Source: Anaeromyces robustus
Lineage: Eukaryota; Neocallimastigomycota; Neocallimastigomycetes; Neocallimastigales; Neocallimastigaceae
DNA: 64,000 bases
Direction of reading: 5' to 3'
Assembly: GCA_002104895.1 (NCBI GenBank)
Contig: MCFG01000293.1
Location: forward strand, 1 to 64,000
Each line of letters opens with the position of its first letter. Position 1 is the first letter of the stretch. The translations under genes and the position numbers were made by a program. The notes beneath the pieces are model-generated. The model was not told where the DNA came from and searched no databases. It saw only the letters and a list, made by a program, of their open reading frames with translations. Of the stretch, positions 1-11,934 are shown piece after piece.

Positions 1-150
1 ATAATAATAATAATAATGATAATGAATACTATTACTACTACTACTACTACTACTATTACTACTACTTCTACTACTACTACTACTATTACTACTACCTACT
101 ACTACTATTACTACTACTACTACTACTAATAATAATAATAATAATAGTCA
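1..150. repeat. Trinucleotide repeats (ATA)n and (ACT)n
   Basis: Mixed trinucleotide microsatellite of AAT and ACT/ATT units at the very start of the window. No gene is visible from here to about position 1080; the rest of that stretch is low-complexity A/T sequence. Confidence 0.9.
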
Positions 151-1020
151 ATACTTATCTATTATTATTATGCTCTTTTTTTTTCTATTCTTATTTTTTA
201 TTGTATATTCATTTATTTTTAATAGTAGCAATAATTGTATAATGTTTTTTTAAGTCAGGTCATGTCAGATTTTTATATTAATGACTTTCGTTTGATATTA
301 AATAAAAATAGATGAAAAAACAAAGCAAGTATTCAATACATTATGTAATAATGAAAAATGAGTATATATTATCGATAATAACGTTATTCAATAATCAATT
401 TTATATGTTATAAATAATATTAAATATATTATAAAGAATGGTATATTAAATATATTTTTTTTTATTAACTATAATATTTTTTCATTAAATTGATTATAAT
501 ATTTTTTTTTATTTAATAATCCCCCATATAACATAACTAATAATATTAAATGTATTGAGTTTTTTTAAAGATCATGAAGAAAAAAATTATATTCAACAAT
601 ATTATAAAAATATTTTTTTAATATATATGAACATATGTAACTTATATATAATTATAATAAATAATAAATAATTTTACTTTTTTACAGTTGCTTTTGTTAA
701 TGTATATGATTTCTATGTTTTGGTTTTTTGCTATTATGAAAAAAATATATATATATTATTTGGTATTATTAATTATATTATCAGTTTTATTATATTACAG
801 ATAAAAACTTTGTAAAGTAGCAAACAAAATACATTATCTTTATATAAATATAAATTCATTTATACTAATTGATATTATGTCCTGTTTATATTAATTATTA
901 AGATAATACAAATGAATTGTTTATAACAATGAATAATGATATATATGAAAAAAAAGAAAAGAAAGAAATAAAAAAAAAAGGTTAAGTAATATTAAATATA
1001 ATTTAATATTTATTAATAAA

Positions 1021-1060
1021 AAGGAATTCAAAATCTTTTATATAAAAATTTGAATTCCTT
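1021..1060. repeat. 12-bp perfect inverted repeat (hairpin)
   Basis: Arms AAGGAATTCAAA (1021-1032) and TTTGAATTCCTT (1049-1060) are perfectly complementary around a 16-nt A/T loop. It lies just past the 3' end of the minus-strand gene relic at 1080-1860, so it could be an mRNA 3' hairpin or a remnant of a small transposon. Confidence 0.7.
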
Positions 1061-1079
1061 GTTATAAATTATTAATTCT

Positions 1080-1860
1080 TATGGGCTTCGAAATTATTTA
1101 AAGAATTTCAAGGTTGGAGTTATTTCAAAAGATTGCCAAAATTTATTGATACTGCCCTTATCTATAAAGAAAAAAAAAGAAAAAGAAAAACTATATGAGG
1201 ACCAATTCTATAATAAAAAAAAAAGGAATATCAAAAAAGTTTAATATTGTTTCAAAATTATTTTAAAAGTAATAATCATTTATACTAATGAAAACAAGAG
1301 CTATCAATGGTCACATATAAACTATTAAAAATATTATTTAAAAAATAAAAAAAAGTTTCTATCTAAATCGGAGAAATGGTTTATACGAAAATTTCTAAAT
1401 AGGAAACAATTAATAAATCAATGATTAATTCTTTGATAACTATCATAATGGAAACACAGCATGAATAATAATTAGGACAAGAATTATTAATTATTTTAGC
1501 AGTTTTAATGACTCTAGCATCAATTTTTACATCCACATCTTGTCCTAAGTATCCACCTGAAATCTTTGCTATATTCATAAAATTCAAGATTAAGTTTTAA
1601 GTAGTTTCTTGAGTTTTCAAAATTGTTCATTTTTATAAATTTTAGCATTAATCGATTTATCGCTGTTCATATTTTTATCTCAATAGAAGTCCATAATTTC
1701 TTTAGAAGAATATGAAATATTGTTTAATTTATCATTTAATATCTTACTTTCTTTGTCTCGAGTCCATTTTCATGTTGTAGAAACATTATTGACTAACTTT
1801 GAGATAGTGCAGTTGGAGTCCTTCCATTTATTAAAACATCTTACTTGACAAAAGTAAAAA
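1080..1860 (-). pseudogene. Decayed protein-coding relic, family unknown
   Basis: This stretch has clearly higher sequence complexity than its surroundings. On the minus strand, coding-like pieces can be read from about 1850 (reading KWKDSNCTISKLVNN), through a 68-codon open frame at 1381-1587 (containing GGYLGQDVDVKIDA), to a terminal piece at about 1165-1091 ending WQSFEITPTLKFFK and a stop. The last piece follows a good polypyrimidine-TATAG acceptor. The upstream pieces are interrupted by TGA codons where Trp would fit and by frame changes. I do not recognise the family. It is most likely a dead gene; a live gene with several small exons is less likely. Confidence 0.4.
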
Positions 1861-1980
1861 AAAAATAAATTTACATATATTGTTTTATAATATTAGAGTA
1901 ATATAATATATAAAATAATATATAAATAAATATTCAATCTTGAAGGATATATATCATGTTTTTTTTATTAAAATAGTATT

Positions 1981-2330
1981 AGGTTATTAAAGGGTAAAGT
2001 TAATAAATAATTATTGTTCTAATAATACAAAGGAAAAAATAAAAATAAATTAAACTTTTATATGATATAATATTCAAAATTGAAGATGTCATTATTTTTT
2101 ATTAATTAAAGATAAAGATGTATATAAAAGATAATAAATAATAATTATTTTAATAAGGTTATTAAAGGGTAAAGCTAATAAATAATTATTGTTCTAATAA
2201 TACAAAGGAAAACATAAAAATAAATTAAACTTTTATATGATATAATATTCAAAATTGAAGATGTCATTATTTTTTATTAATTAAAGATAAAGATGTATAT
2301 AAAAGATAATAAATAATAATTATTTTAATA
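1981..2330. repeat. 175-bp tandem duplication, two copies
   Basis: Copies 1981-2155 and 2156-2330 are head-to-tail and differ at about two positions (GTTAAT versus GCTAAT, and AAAAAT versus AAACAT). Near-identity in A/T-rich neutral DNA implies a recent duplication. Confidence 0.9.
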
Positions 2331-3819
2331 ATGCAAGTAATATAAAGGAAAAAATAAACTATAGAATAAATTGATATTATTATTATTAGTATTATTATAT
2401 GGAATAAAAAATTATATTACAAATAAATATTTTAATTTTTTAAGATATATACTTATTTATTTATTAAATAATATAAATTTTAAAATTAAGGGTAAAGATA
2501 CCAATAATTATAAAATAATTATTATTTTAATAATATATAATAATTAAAATATTTGAAAAAAACGAATGTTATATGTTAAAAAAAATATATCAAGTATATA
2601 AGTAGATTAATATATAGATTTAAGTAATAATAAAAATATTTATAATAAAGTAAAAAAGGAGAAGCTTTTTAAAAAAAAAGACTATCTACTTGATATGTTA
2701 TAATAATATAGAAAAAACATTATTATTAATTATATCTCTTATATATCTAAATTCATTTTATTTCATTTATTCAGTTTGTAATTTGATAAAATTTTGATAC
2801 CAAAGAACAAAATTCAGTATATTTTTTTTATTATGAGATTTGAATAGATGTATTTTTGAAAAGATGTATTTTAGTCAATTTATTTTATATAATTTTTTTT
2901 CTATTGAATTTTAAATTTTTTTTATTACTCATTTTAAGATATTTATAAAAATGCATAAAAAACATAATTATTTTTTAATTCGTTTATTAAAAAGATTATT
3001 TACCTTACTTTATATATTGAAAGATAATAATAAATTATCTTAAATTTATAATTGAATCTTTCTATTATATTACTCTCGAATTATAATTTTTATAATTAGA
3101 GAATAATATAGTTTAAACAAAATACTATTAAACATTTAAAAGTATTCTATATATATTAAAAAACACATATTAGATGTTTAAAAAGTTAAATGAAAAAATA
3201 ATAATAATAATAATAAAAAAACAATAGTAATAAATCATAAATAAAACTAGTAAGAGAAATAACATAAATAAATGAAATTGTTCTAAAAGTCAATTTTATC
3301 CGATAGACTGAAATTAATGAGAGAGACATTCGATGTAACAAATATATAAAGGAAGTATCATATTCCAAAAAAAAAAAAAATAATACATTGGTATATCATG
3401 ATATATATATAATATATTTGTTTTATATACATACATACATAAATAAAATATTATTGAATATATATTTATATTATGATTTTTATAATATTATTATGTAGTA
3501 AAGGTAATACCTTAAAAGTTTTTTTTTGATAATATTTCATATCTTTTTAATTGATTATAAATTTAAAGTAATATAAAGAATAATTATAATTTAAAATATA
3601 TAAATTTTATATTACATATTATATAAAAGTTTATAAAAGTAATAAAATAATATTGATATTAATATTTTAATTATATAATATTTTTTTTAAGTCTATTTAT
3701 AAGAATAAATAAATAATAATAATGTTATATATTAAATAATTAGGAAATTAGTTATTTATATTTTTAATATTTTTATATGAAAAAAAAAAAAAAAAAAACA
3801 TTTTACCGTTTGTTTATAA

Positions 3820-3882
3820 AACTGTATAGTCAATATATTAAACTATATTGACTATACAGTTTAATATATTGACTATACAGTT
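3820..3882. repeat. 18-bp perfect inverted repeat plus a third copy of the arm
   Basis: Left arm AACTGTATAGTCAATATA (3820-3837) and right arm TATATTGACTATACAGTT (3844-3861) form a perfect hairpin with a 6-nt loop. The right-arm sequence is then repeated directly at 3866-3882. The motif TTGACTATACAGTT therefore occurs three times in 63 bp. No gene is adjacent. Confidence 0.85.
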
Positions 3883-4544
3883 TAATTAAATCATTTGTTT
3901 TCTTTATTTTTTAAATTTGAAAAAATAACTTTTATTCCTATATTATATAATTCAATATAAACTATAAAATTTAGATATTCGTTTATTATTAGGTAGTAAG
4001 TATTTTTAATAAATGAACAAATACAAAAAAAAAAAAAAATTAATAGTAATAAATCATGTATATTATGTAAATGAAAACAAAAAAAAATTTTTATAAATAA
4101 AACTGAACTGTCATTTCATAATTTTTTTTATTATTAATATTAAAAAATTAATTATTTAATTATTATTATTTTAAAATTTAAAAATATTTATATTTTAAAA
4201 CTGTCTATTTTTATTTTATTTTATAAATAAATTATTTATGCAGATTTTTAGTATAACATATATAATATTATCAATTTTTTTTTTTTTTTAATAATTTTGG
4301 CCGTTTTTAGTACCACTGAAATTTTTTTTTTTATGATTATTCAATATATTAAAAAAACGGTTAAAAAAAAATTTTTTTTTTATTGGGATATTATTTTTTT
4401 TTTAACAGTTCTTTGCTAAATATTAAATTTTTTTACAGAAATTTCTTTTTTAATTTTTTTTTTTTAAATGAAATACATTTTATAAAAAAATTTATAATAA
4501 ATAAATAAAAAGTTATTATTTAATATTAATATATTATAAATGTG

Positions 4545-4690
4545 AGTACGCATTATTTAAAGTTGGGAATTTCTTTGGTAACTTCTGTTCATATGTAGAG
4601 CTTATAGAGTGAACTTTTCCCAAAGGAATAAGCCTACTCTAGAAATAATGAGGCATGAAATTTATTCCTATACATTTCTGTGTATATCAA
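4545..4690. other. Unidentified island of high-complexity sequence
   Basis: About 145 bp of near-normal base composition in a desert of A/T. Both strands show partly open frames interrupted by stops (minus strand: TEVTKEIPNFK near 4555-4590; plus strand: EYALFKVGNFFGNF). It does not match tRNA, U1-U6 snRNA or rRNA features I know. It may be a decayed coding or transposon piece. Confidence 0.3.
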
Positions 4691-4956
4691 TACACCATAA
4701 GACTATATATAAAAAAAAAAAAAAAAACTACCATAGAATATATTTAACATTTTTAATAGATTTATTTAAAATATTATTATAAATATTTTATTAACTTTTA
4801 TGGCAGTGAATCTTTATTATATAAACTATTATTTATTTACAGTGGGGAAACTTTTTTTTTTTTAATAATAAATAATAAATAATAAATAATAAATAATAAA
4901 CTGTGATAAATTTATTGATAATAAAATTAAATTAGATGTGGGGTAAATATATTATT

Positions 4957-5011
4957 ATATATTTATTATATATTTATTATATATTTATTATATATTTATT
5001 ATATATTTATT
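4957..5011. repeat. 11-bp minisatellite, five copies
   Basis: Five perfect head-to-tail copies of ATATATTTATT. Confidence 0.9.
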
Positions 5012-5160
5012 ATATATAAATCTATTTATTTATTTATTGTTTATATATTCATTTATTAATATTGCATTAATATTGTCAAATTTTGAGGGGAAAGTTAAAT
5101 TCAATTAAAGTTTTTAAACTTTATCCATAATTTCATGTTTTTTTTAAAATTGAAAGATAA

Positions 5161-5162
5161 AA

Positions 5163-5205
<43 letters not shown>

Positions 5206-5250
5206 ATTCAATAAATAAATTAAATAAATTAAATAAATAAATAAATAAAT
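5161..5250. repeat. (TAAA)n microsatellite
   Basis: Tetranucleotide array with a few interruptions (TTCAATAAAT, TTAAATAAA). Similar shorter (TTTA)n runs follow at about 5325-5347 and 5413-5432. Confidence 0.9.
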
Positions 5251-7529
5251 AAAATATGTATTTATTAATAGTATAATACAATATATTCTTATTAATATAT
5301 ATAAAATTATTTAATTTTAATATTATTTATTTATTTATTTATTTATTTTAATATTTGTTTCAGTATTTGGTCATTCATTTATTATGAATTATTATAATTT
5401 ACTTAATATATTATTTATTTATTTATTTATTTAGGTAATAATTCTTTTAATCTTTTATTTTAATCGTTTTTTTTCCCCACAAAAAATTTTATAATTATTT
5501 TTTCCTTTCTATTAGCATAATTTATTTATTTATTGAATTTTAATAATTATTTATTTAATGTATTATTTATTTATCCATTTAAATATTTATATTAATTATA
5601 CTTTTTTAATTAAATTCATTTGACCAAGTTTTTCTTAATAAAGTAATAATAAAATTATTATATATTATATAATATATTACAATAAATTTATAATATATTA
5701 TTTTATTTATCCAAATTTCCCTACAAAAAATGATAAAAAATTAAAAAAAAAAAAACAAAAAGTTGTTATTATTTGTTTAAAATTAAAAAAAAAAAAAACA
5801 AACATTAAAACGTAGAATAATAATTAATAATTAATTAATTAACTTATTGATTAAACTAAATTAATAATAATAAATATTATAAAGAAGAAAAAAGAAAAAA
5901 GTATTAAAATGTATTATTTAAAAGTTATCATTATTTATTATTTAAACTATAAATATATCTTTATATATAAAAAGTAAGAAAAAAAGTAAAGTTTATACTT
6001 AAAATATTTATATATTAGTATTATTATATATAACATTAAATATTAATAAACTTTTTATTTTATTTTTTTTTAAAAAAAAAGAATGAAGCCTTATAGCAAT
6101 AAATTTATTGTTAATGATAAATAAATTAATTTTTTTTTTTTTTATCTTTTTCATCTTTTTTTAATATGGAAAAACAAAAGCTTGTTTTAATTTAGTATTA
6201 AAAAATGATAAAAAAAAAAGCCTTCTTTTTTAAAATAATATATTTATTATAAAAATGTATAAAAATGTATTATCATTCATTCATTCATTTTTTTATTTTA
6301 TTTTATATTGAATGAATTATAATATTTTAATTATTTTAGATTACCCCGTCCATTTATCAATATATTAAAAATCTATATAATCTATATATTAAAAAAGATA
6401 TTTAAAGAATTATTATTTTTTTTTACTAATTAAAACTATGGAAACACAATTTTTAAATAAAAATTAAATATAAATATATAAATTCAATATAAAAAAAAAA
6501 AGAAATAATTATAATCATAATTTTTAATTTTATAGTGTATTATTAAACATCATACACTCTTAAAGTTTAAACGCCAATTTTTTTTTTTATTTTTTTTTTT
6601 AATTTAATAGTTCAGATAGATGCTTTTATTATATTTTTATTATTATTTTAATTTTAATTTTAATATTACATATTTACTATTTACTAATTATTTTGTTTTT
6701 AATTATTATTAATATTATTAATAGTTATTTTTTTTTTATATAAAGATTAATATGTTATAATATATTAAGAATATTTTAATTTATAACATATATATATATA
6801 TATTTTAATGATTAATAATATGATAATTAAAAACTATAAAGGATAAGATAATCGCATAATATATTTTAAAAATAAGTTTAAACTAATTTATGCAGTTTTA
6901 TTTTATTATTTTTGTATTATTTTTTTTTATAGTATTTAACTATATTTATATATATTCCTTTTTCTTTTTTCTTCTTTTTTTTTTTTTAAATTTTTTATTT
7001 TAATAAACTAAACTTGATATTTATTTGGTATGAATAGTATTAAAAATATATTTATAAAGAGATATTATAATAAGAATTTTTTTTATATTTACATATTAAT
7101 AAATTATAATTATTGATAAGTTAAAAAGATAATATTTGGTATTCAAAATTTGTTGATTATTATTATTTTGTTATATAATAAATATTATATGTATATATAT
7201 TTTAAATATCTATTTAATTATAAATATCAAGAATATTAATAATAATAATAAAAAAAGGAATATATTTTAAATGTAAATATATATTTTTTAATATAATATT
7301 TTTTTTTATACTGAAAAATATATATTTTACTTTTTTTTTTCTTCTTTTTATTTTTTTTATATTTTCTCCTGCTTAATATTGAAATAATTTTTCTTTCTTT
7401 TCTTTTATTTTTTTTTTAAAATTTATAAAAATAAAAAAAAAAATAAAATAGAAATTTAAATATTTCAATATATAAACCAATTTCCAATCAAATGATAATT
7501 TTTTTTTTGTAAATAAAAAATTCATTTTA

Positions 7530-7871
7530 TTAATTCATAAGTACTGAAGTATGTGGGAATAATGAATTTATGGAAGTTGGAGGAGTTCTTAATGAAGAAA
7601 TATCTATAGAAATTACATTTTCATGTTTGTTTTTAATTATTTGATGAGCTTCTGGTGGTGAAGGTAATTCAGCATCAGATGTTGTAATTTCTTCAACTTC
7701 GATAATATTTTCTGCAAATGGAGAAGTTCCAGAAGGAATAAATGCTGAATTATCTTGCATAACTCTACGTTTACTTCTTTTTGCGCGTATTGGAAGATGT
7801 ATGAACTTAATATAAGCTGCTACAACAGTCAAACCTAAGGAAGAGTAAAGAGCTAATAATAAAATTGCCAT
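7530..7871 (-). CDS. Small single-pass membrane protein, unknown family
   Basis: A 113-residue intronless frame with an ATG at 7871. Residues about 2-27 are a hydrophobic helix (signal anchor or uncleaved signal) followed directly by a strongly basic cluster (RAKRSKRR), the usual cytosolic stop-transfer pattern. The remaining 75 residues are polar, with Glu/Asp, Ser, Thr and Pro, and look disordered. Codon use is mixed and the amino-acid composition is normal, unlike the Phe/Ile/Tyr frames produced by random A/T DNA, which argues that it is real. No enzymatic motif is visible and I do not recognise the family. It stands alone, with no neighbouring gene within 7 kb on either side except relics and the similarly small membrane protein at 15.1 kb. 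Confidence 0.6.
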   Translation of the reverse strand: MAILLLALYSSLGLTVVAAYIKFIHLPIRAKRSKRRVMQDNSAFIPSGTSPFAENIIEVEEITTSDAELPSPPEAHQIIKNKHENVISIDISSLRTPPTSINSLFPHTSVLMN

Positions 7872-8175
7872 TTTTAATTTTTTATATATATTATATTATA
7901 ATAATGTATTGTTTTATTTGTATTTTTAATTTTTTTCTTTTTTAAATTATAAATATAATATATATTTTTTTCTTCTAAATCTTGAATTTGAATTTAATTT
8001 TCTTTAAATTATTTATTGAAAACGGTTATAATCACTTTTTTTTTTATATAAAAATAATTTTATTATTTCTTCTTATATTTTTTTTTTATATTTAAAAAAT
8101 ATAATGTTATATTATATTTTTACATTTCATTTTTTATTTCAATTTATTTTTTTTATCTTTAAAATAAAAAATAAG

Positions 8176-8211
<36 letters not shown>

Positions 8212-8404
8212 AAAAAAATTTATATTTATATAAAAAAATTTATTTATCAAGTTTACTTATTTTTATTTTTTAAAAAAATTCTTTTTTTTTTTTTTTTTTT
8301 TTTTTTTTTATTAATAAATTGGTTATGTCAATAAATCAATAAATGGTTGTTTTATTTTTTATTTTGTTTTTTATTTATTTATTTATTTTTAATCATTTTT
8401 AAAA

Positions 8405-8410
8405 TAATTT

Positions 8411-8465
<55 letters not shown>
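8405..8465. repeat. (TTTA)n microsatellite
   Basis: About 15 tetranucleotide units. Just upstream are a run of about 31 A (8178-8208) and a run of about 28 T (8282-8309). The stretch 7872-10594 otherwise shows no gene. Confidence 0.9.
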
Positions 8466-9344
8466 TACATTTTATGATAATTTTTTCTATAAAAAAATTG
8501 TTTAAATATTATTGGAATTCTTGATTTATATTGAATATATTAAAATAATAATATATAATATATTATAATATATAATATTTAGTATTCTATCATTTTATTC
8601 ATTTTATTATTATTTATTAAATTATTATTATATATTATTATAATATATATTTTATTTATTAAAAAAAAGTATAATAAATATAAAATTAAATTAATATTAA
8701 TATAAAAGGAAAAAATAATTTTACCAAAAAAATTTCATAAATCAAATGTTTTTTTATAAAATTTAAATTAATAAACACATTAATATATATTACAATGTCA
8801 TTATTAATATATATTTATTATATGGTCATGTTATTTCGTATATATAATATTATTATTTGACAATTTATTTTACTCAATAATGAATATAAATAAATGAATA
8901 ATTACATAATAAATAAATAAATTAATATATTAAATAATGAATAAATATAAAATATATAACTAAATAAATACTGTTAAAAGAAAATAAAATATTTAAAGAA
9001 ATATTCTTATAATTTTATCATTGTCTGTTAACTATAAAAATATATATATATAAACATGGAAAATTTTTACACACTTATTATAAACCAAAGAAGTAATAAA
9101 TACAATAATCATTAAAATAATAATAATAATAAAAATAATAATAATAATAAAAATAATAATGATAATAATAATAATAATGATAATAATAATAATATGCCAT
9201 ATAAATATCATTATGTATAAATTAAATGTCATAAAGAATCACCTTTTTTTTTATTATTATTATTATTATTAAGATAATGTAATACAAAATACATAATATT
9301 ATGTATTAAATTAAACAATAAATATATATAATAATTTTTTTTAA

Positions 9345-9466
9345 TTACTCCATCAAAATAATAATATTTTTTAAATTACTCCACCAAAATAATTATGAAT
9401 TTTATCATACATTCTTTTTTAAATTACTCCACTAAAAATCACACTATTTTTTTTAAAGTTACTCCA
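9345..9466. repeat. Four dispersed copies of a TTACTCCA-centred motif
   Basis: TTACTCCA occurs at 9345, 9376, 9424 and 9459. Most copies are preceded by a T-run plus AA and followed by (C/T)(C/T)AAAAT. Spacings are irregular (31, 48 and 35 bp), so this is a degenerate, diverged tandem repeat and not a simple microsatellite. Confidence 0.7.
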
Positions 9467-10076
9467 TTTTTTATAAATTAAATATTTTTTAATATATTTC
9501 ATTATATTAAATGTGTTATAAATCTTTGCATTTATTAGTTGATATGGTCATTATTATTTGTTGGAATGTCAAAATAAATTTTGATTTTTTAACAAATAAT
9601 AACAATTATTAAATAATAATTAATTAATGTATATATGTTTTTTTTTCCCTTATTCTTATTTTTTTTAATAAAAAAAAGAAAGAAATAATTATTATTAAAA
9701 GGAAAAATTATTTAATTATTTTTTAAAATAATTATTAATACAACAAAAAAAAAAAATGCGGAGACCGGATATTTTTACTATATGAAAAATGCCAATTTAA
9801 ATTAAAAAAGTAATAATAATAGTTTTTAAACTTTTCAATTTTAATTTGATAAAATCATTCGATTTATTATTTACTATTATCTTTATTAAATAATGAACTA
9901 AATGTACATATATCAAGTCTAATATCAGTCTATGATACTTTAGGTGAACTTTTTTACCTTTTAATTTTTATAGTTATTATTATAATTATTATTATTGTTA
10001 ATAGTTTAAATATTAACATTTTTTTTTAATATTAGTAGCTAAAAAAAAAAGTTTAATTTGTTGTGTAACTTATTAA

Positions 10077-10193
<117 letters not shown>

Positions 10194-10594
10194 ATAAATT
10201 AAATAAATAATATTTTTTTATTTTTATGTATTTTTTTTTTTTTTATATATATATATTTTTTTTTTTTGTTTATTTTTTAATATAAATAATACATAATTAT
10301 ATTGTAATTTTATAATTTTTATAACATATATAATACTATTATAAATATCTTCTTATAGATTGAATTTTTAAATTTTTATTTAAAATTAATAAAAATTCTT
10401 ATTAAATAAATAATTTTAAGAATAAATTATGAACTTATATATATTTTCATTACTATAATTATTTACTATTTAATCAATTATTTATTATTTAATATGGATG
10501 TTGTATGGTAATTATAATAATATAAATAGTAAATTTTATTTCCCCTTTATTATATATAATATCAATAAAAACTAAAATTTTTGTAATATTTATA

Positions 10595-11137
10595 TTAATT
10601 TTTTACATATTCTTTACCTAGATCAAGTTTTATATAGTTGAAATATTGATCTAATATTACATAAAAAGTATTTAGAAGTGTATACTTTAAAAAAAAAACT
10701 TTTTTTTTTTCACTATTATAATCCATTTTCTTGACAACATTATGACATTCTTCTATTAACTTTTTCATACTTTTTTTTATTTTTATTTTTTTTTTTAAAC
10801 TTTTTAACAACAGCATTTCATTCTTCAGATTTAATAATACTTCTAAATATATGTATTTCATTATTAGACATAAAATATCATTATTATATGAGTTTATGTT
10901 TTTTTTTTATTCTTTTTTTTTTTTTTTTTGAACCCATTAATAAAATTATATAGTATTTTAATTTATAAAAAAAAAATTTTTTTTTTCAATAACACTATGG
11001 AATATTGTTTTGTATTGAAAATCATTAATTTTGTTTTTATTAATAGCCCTTATAACAGAAATATGGTGAACATATATATAATAATATTTTTCTCCAGATA
11101 TATCATCTATTAATTGGTATTCATTATTACCATTTTT
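10595..11137 (-). pseudogene. Coding relic or lineage-specific small gene
   Basis: Minus strand. An upstream open piece from about 11137 to 10967 (58 codons with no good start) contains YQLIDDISGEKYY and VIRAINKNKINDF, a normal-looking composition. A second open frame with ATG at 10861 (88 codons, Lys/Leu-rich, helical, containing KKLIEECHNVVKKMDYN) ends at 10595. A different frame starting ATG at 10871 reads MSNNEIHIFRSIIKSEE then TGA, resembling the start of ankyrin-repeat proteins of this genome. The frames do not join without a shift. I read this as a decayed gene; a real 88-residue protein cannot be excluded. Confidence 0.35.
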
Positions 11138-11514
11138 TTAATATAATTTAAATTAAATTTTGTTTCATTTTTATGAATTAATTCTTCATTATTTATTAAT
11201 TATTTCTCATCCAGTCTTTTTTTTTTATTTTTGTTATTATTAATGGTATTATAATAAAGCTTTTTAATATGTATCAATAATTAAATAAGGAATATTAAAA
11301 AAAAAAAAGAATTAAAAAAAAAAAAATTAATTGCATTAATAAAAAAGAATTAACAAAGTAATTTTATCAATACAATTACTATAATATATAAGGGTTTTCT
11401 AATTTTTTTTTTATTTTTTATTATTATTAATTTAAATATATATTATATTTGTATATCTGTTAGAACACAAAGAAAAAAATTTGAAATATATTAAATAAAT
11501 TAAAATAATATAAA

Positions 11515-11790
11515 TTTTTTTGTTATTTCATATCGACAACTTTTCATTAAGTGAGAATAACCATTTTTATTACATGTCCTCGAATTTGCTCTATTTTCAA
11601 CTAATAACTTAACCATGTTAATATTACCTTTTTCACATGCTAACGAAAGAATTTATCTACCATAGCAATCCTATTCGTTTACATCGATATTAAAATATTG
11701 AAATAAAATAAATTTAATTTATGTATACAATTTTAAGCAAAATGGAACGAATATTTATTTCATCTGAAAAATTATTATTGACTAGATTAT
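11515..11790 (-). pseudogene. Ankyrin-repeat gene fragment, inactivated
   Basis: Minus strand. One frame reads NIDVNE-stop-DCYGR-stop-ILSLACEKGNINMVKLLVENRAN, followed by SRTCNKNGYSHLMKSC. The stretch LACEKGNINMVKLLVENRA is a textbook ankyrin helix pair and NKNGYSHLM the start of the next repeat. Two in-frame stops (TAG and TAA, both one transition away from Gln codons) and loss of frame upstream and downstream show it is dead. It belongs to the same family type as the intact gene at 49.3-51.3 kb, but is not a close copy. Confidence 0.75.
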
Positions 11791-11934
11791 TATTATAAAA
11801 AATTGGTTTATATAATAAGTAATTTTTATAACTAAAATTAATTATTATATAAAGGGATTTTCTAATATTTAACTTAATATAATAGAAATAATAATTTTTA
11901 TTAAAAAGTAAAGAAGAAAAAAATTATTAATAAT

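Larger units (their letters stand above)
1861..7529. other. Gene-free A/T-rich stretch
   Basis: No supported gene in 5.7 kb. It holds the 175-bp tandem duplication (1981-2330), an inverted repeat (3820-3882), one island of higher complexity (4545-4690), an 11-bp minisatellite (4957-5011) and several (TAAA)n arrays. A 60-codon minus-strand frame at 3186-3368 is rich in Phe/Tyr/Ile and has no recognisable feature, so I do not call it a gene. Confidence 0.6.

Noticed and set aside
8104-8334. 76-codon plus-strand frame with poly-Lys and poly-Phe
   Set aside because: Produced by the A31 and T28 runs; no other signal.
9032-9232. 66-codon poly-Ile frame
   Set aside because: Translation of an (AAT)n microsatellite.
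9748-9790. GCGGAGACCGGAT as a tRNA 5' end
   Set aside because: No matching acceptor-stem complement or T-loop downstream.
10928-11113. 61-codon plus-strand frame
   Set aside because: Antisense to the more coding-like minus-strand relic at 10967-11137, which has better composition.
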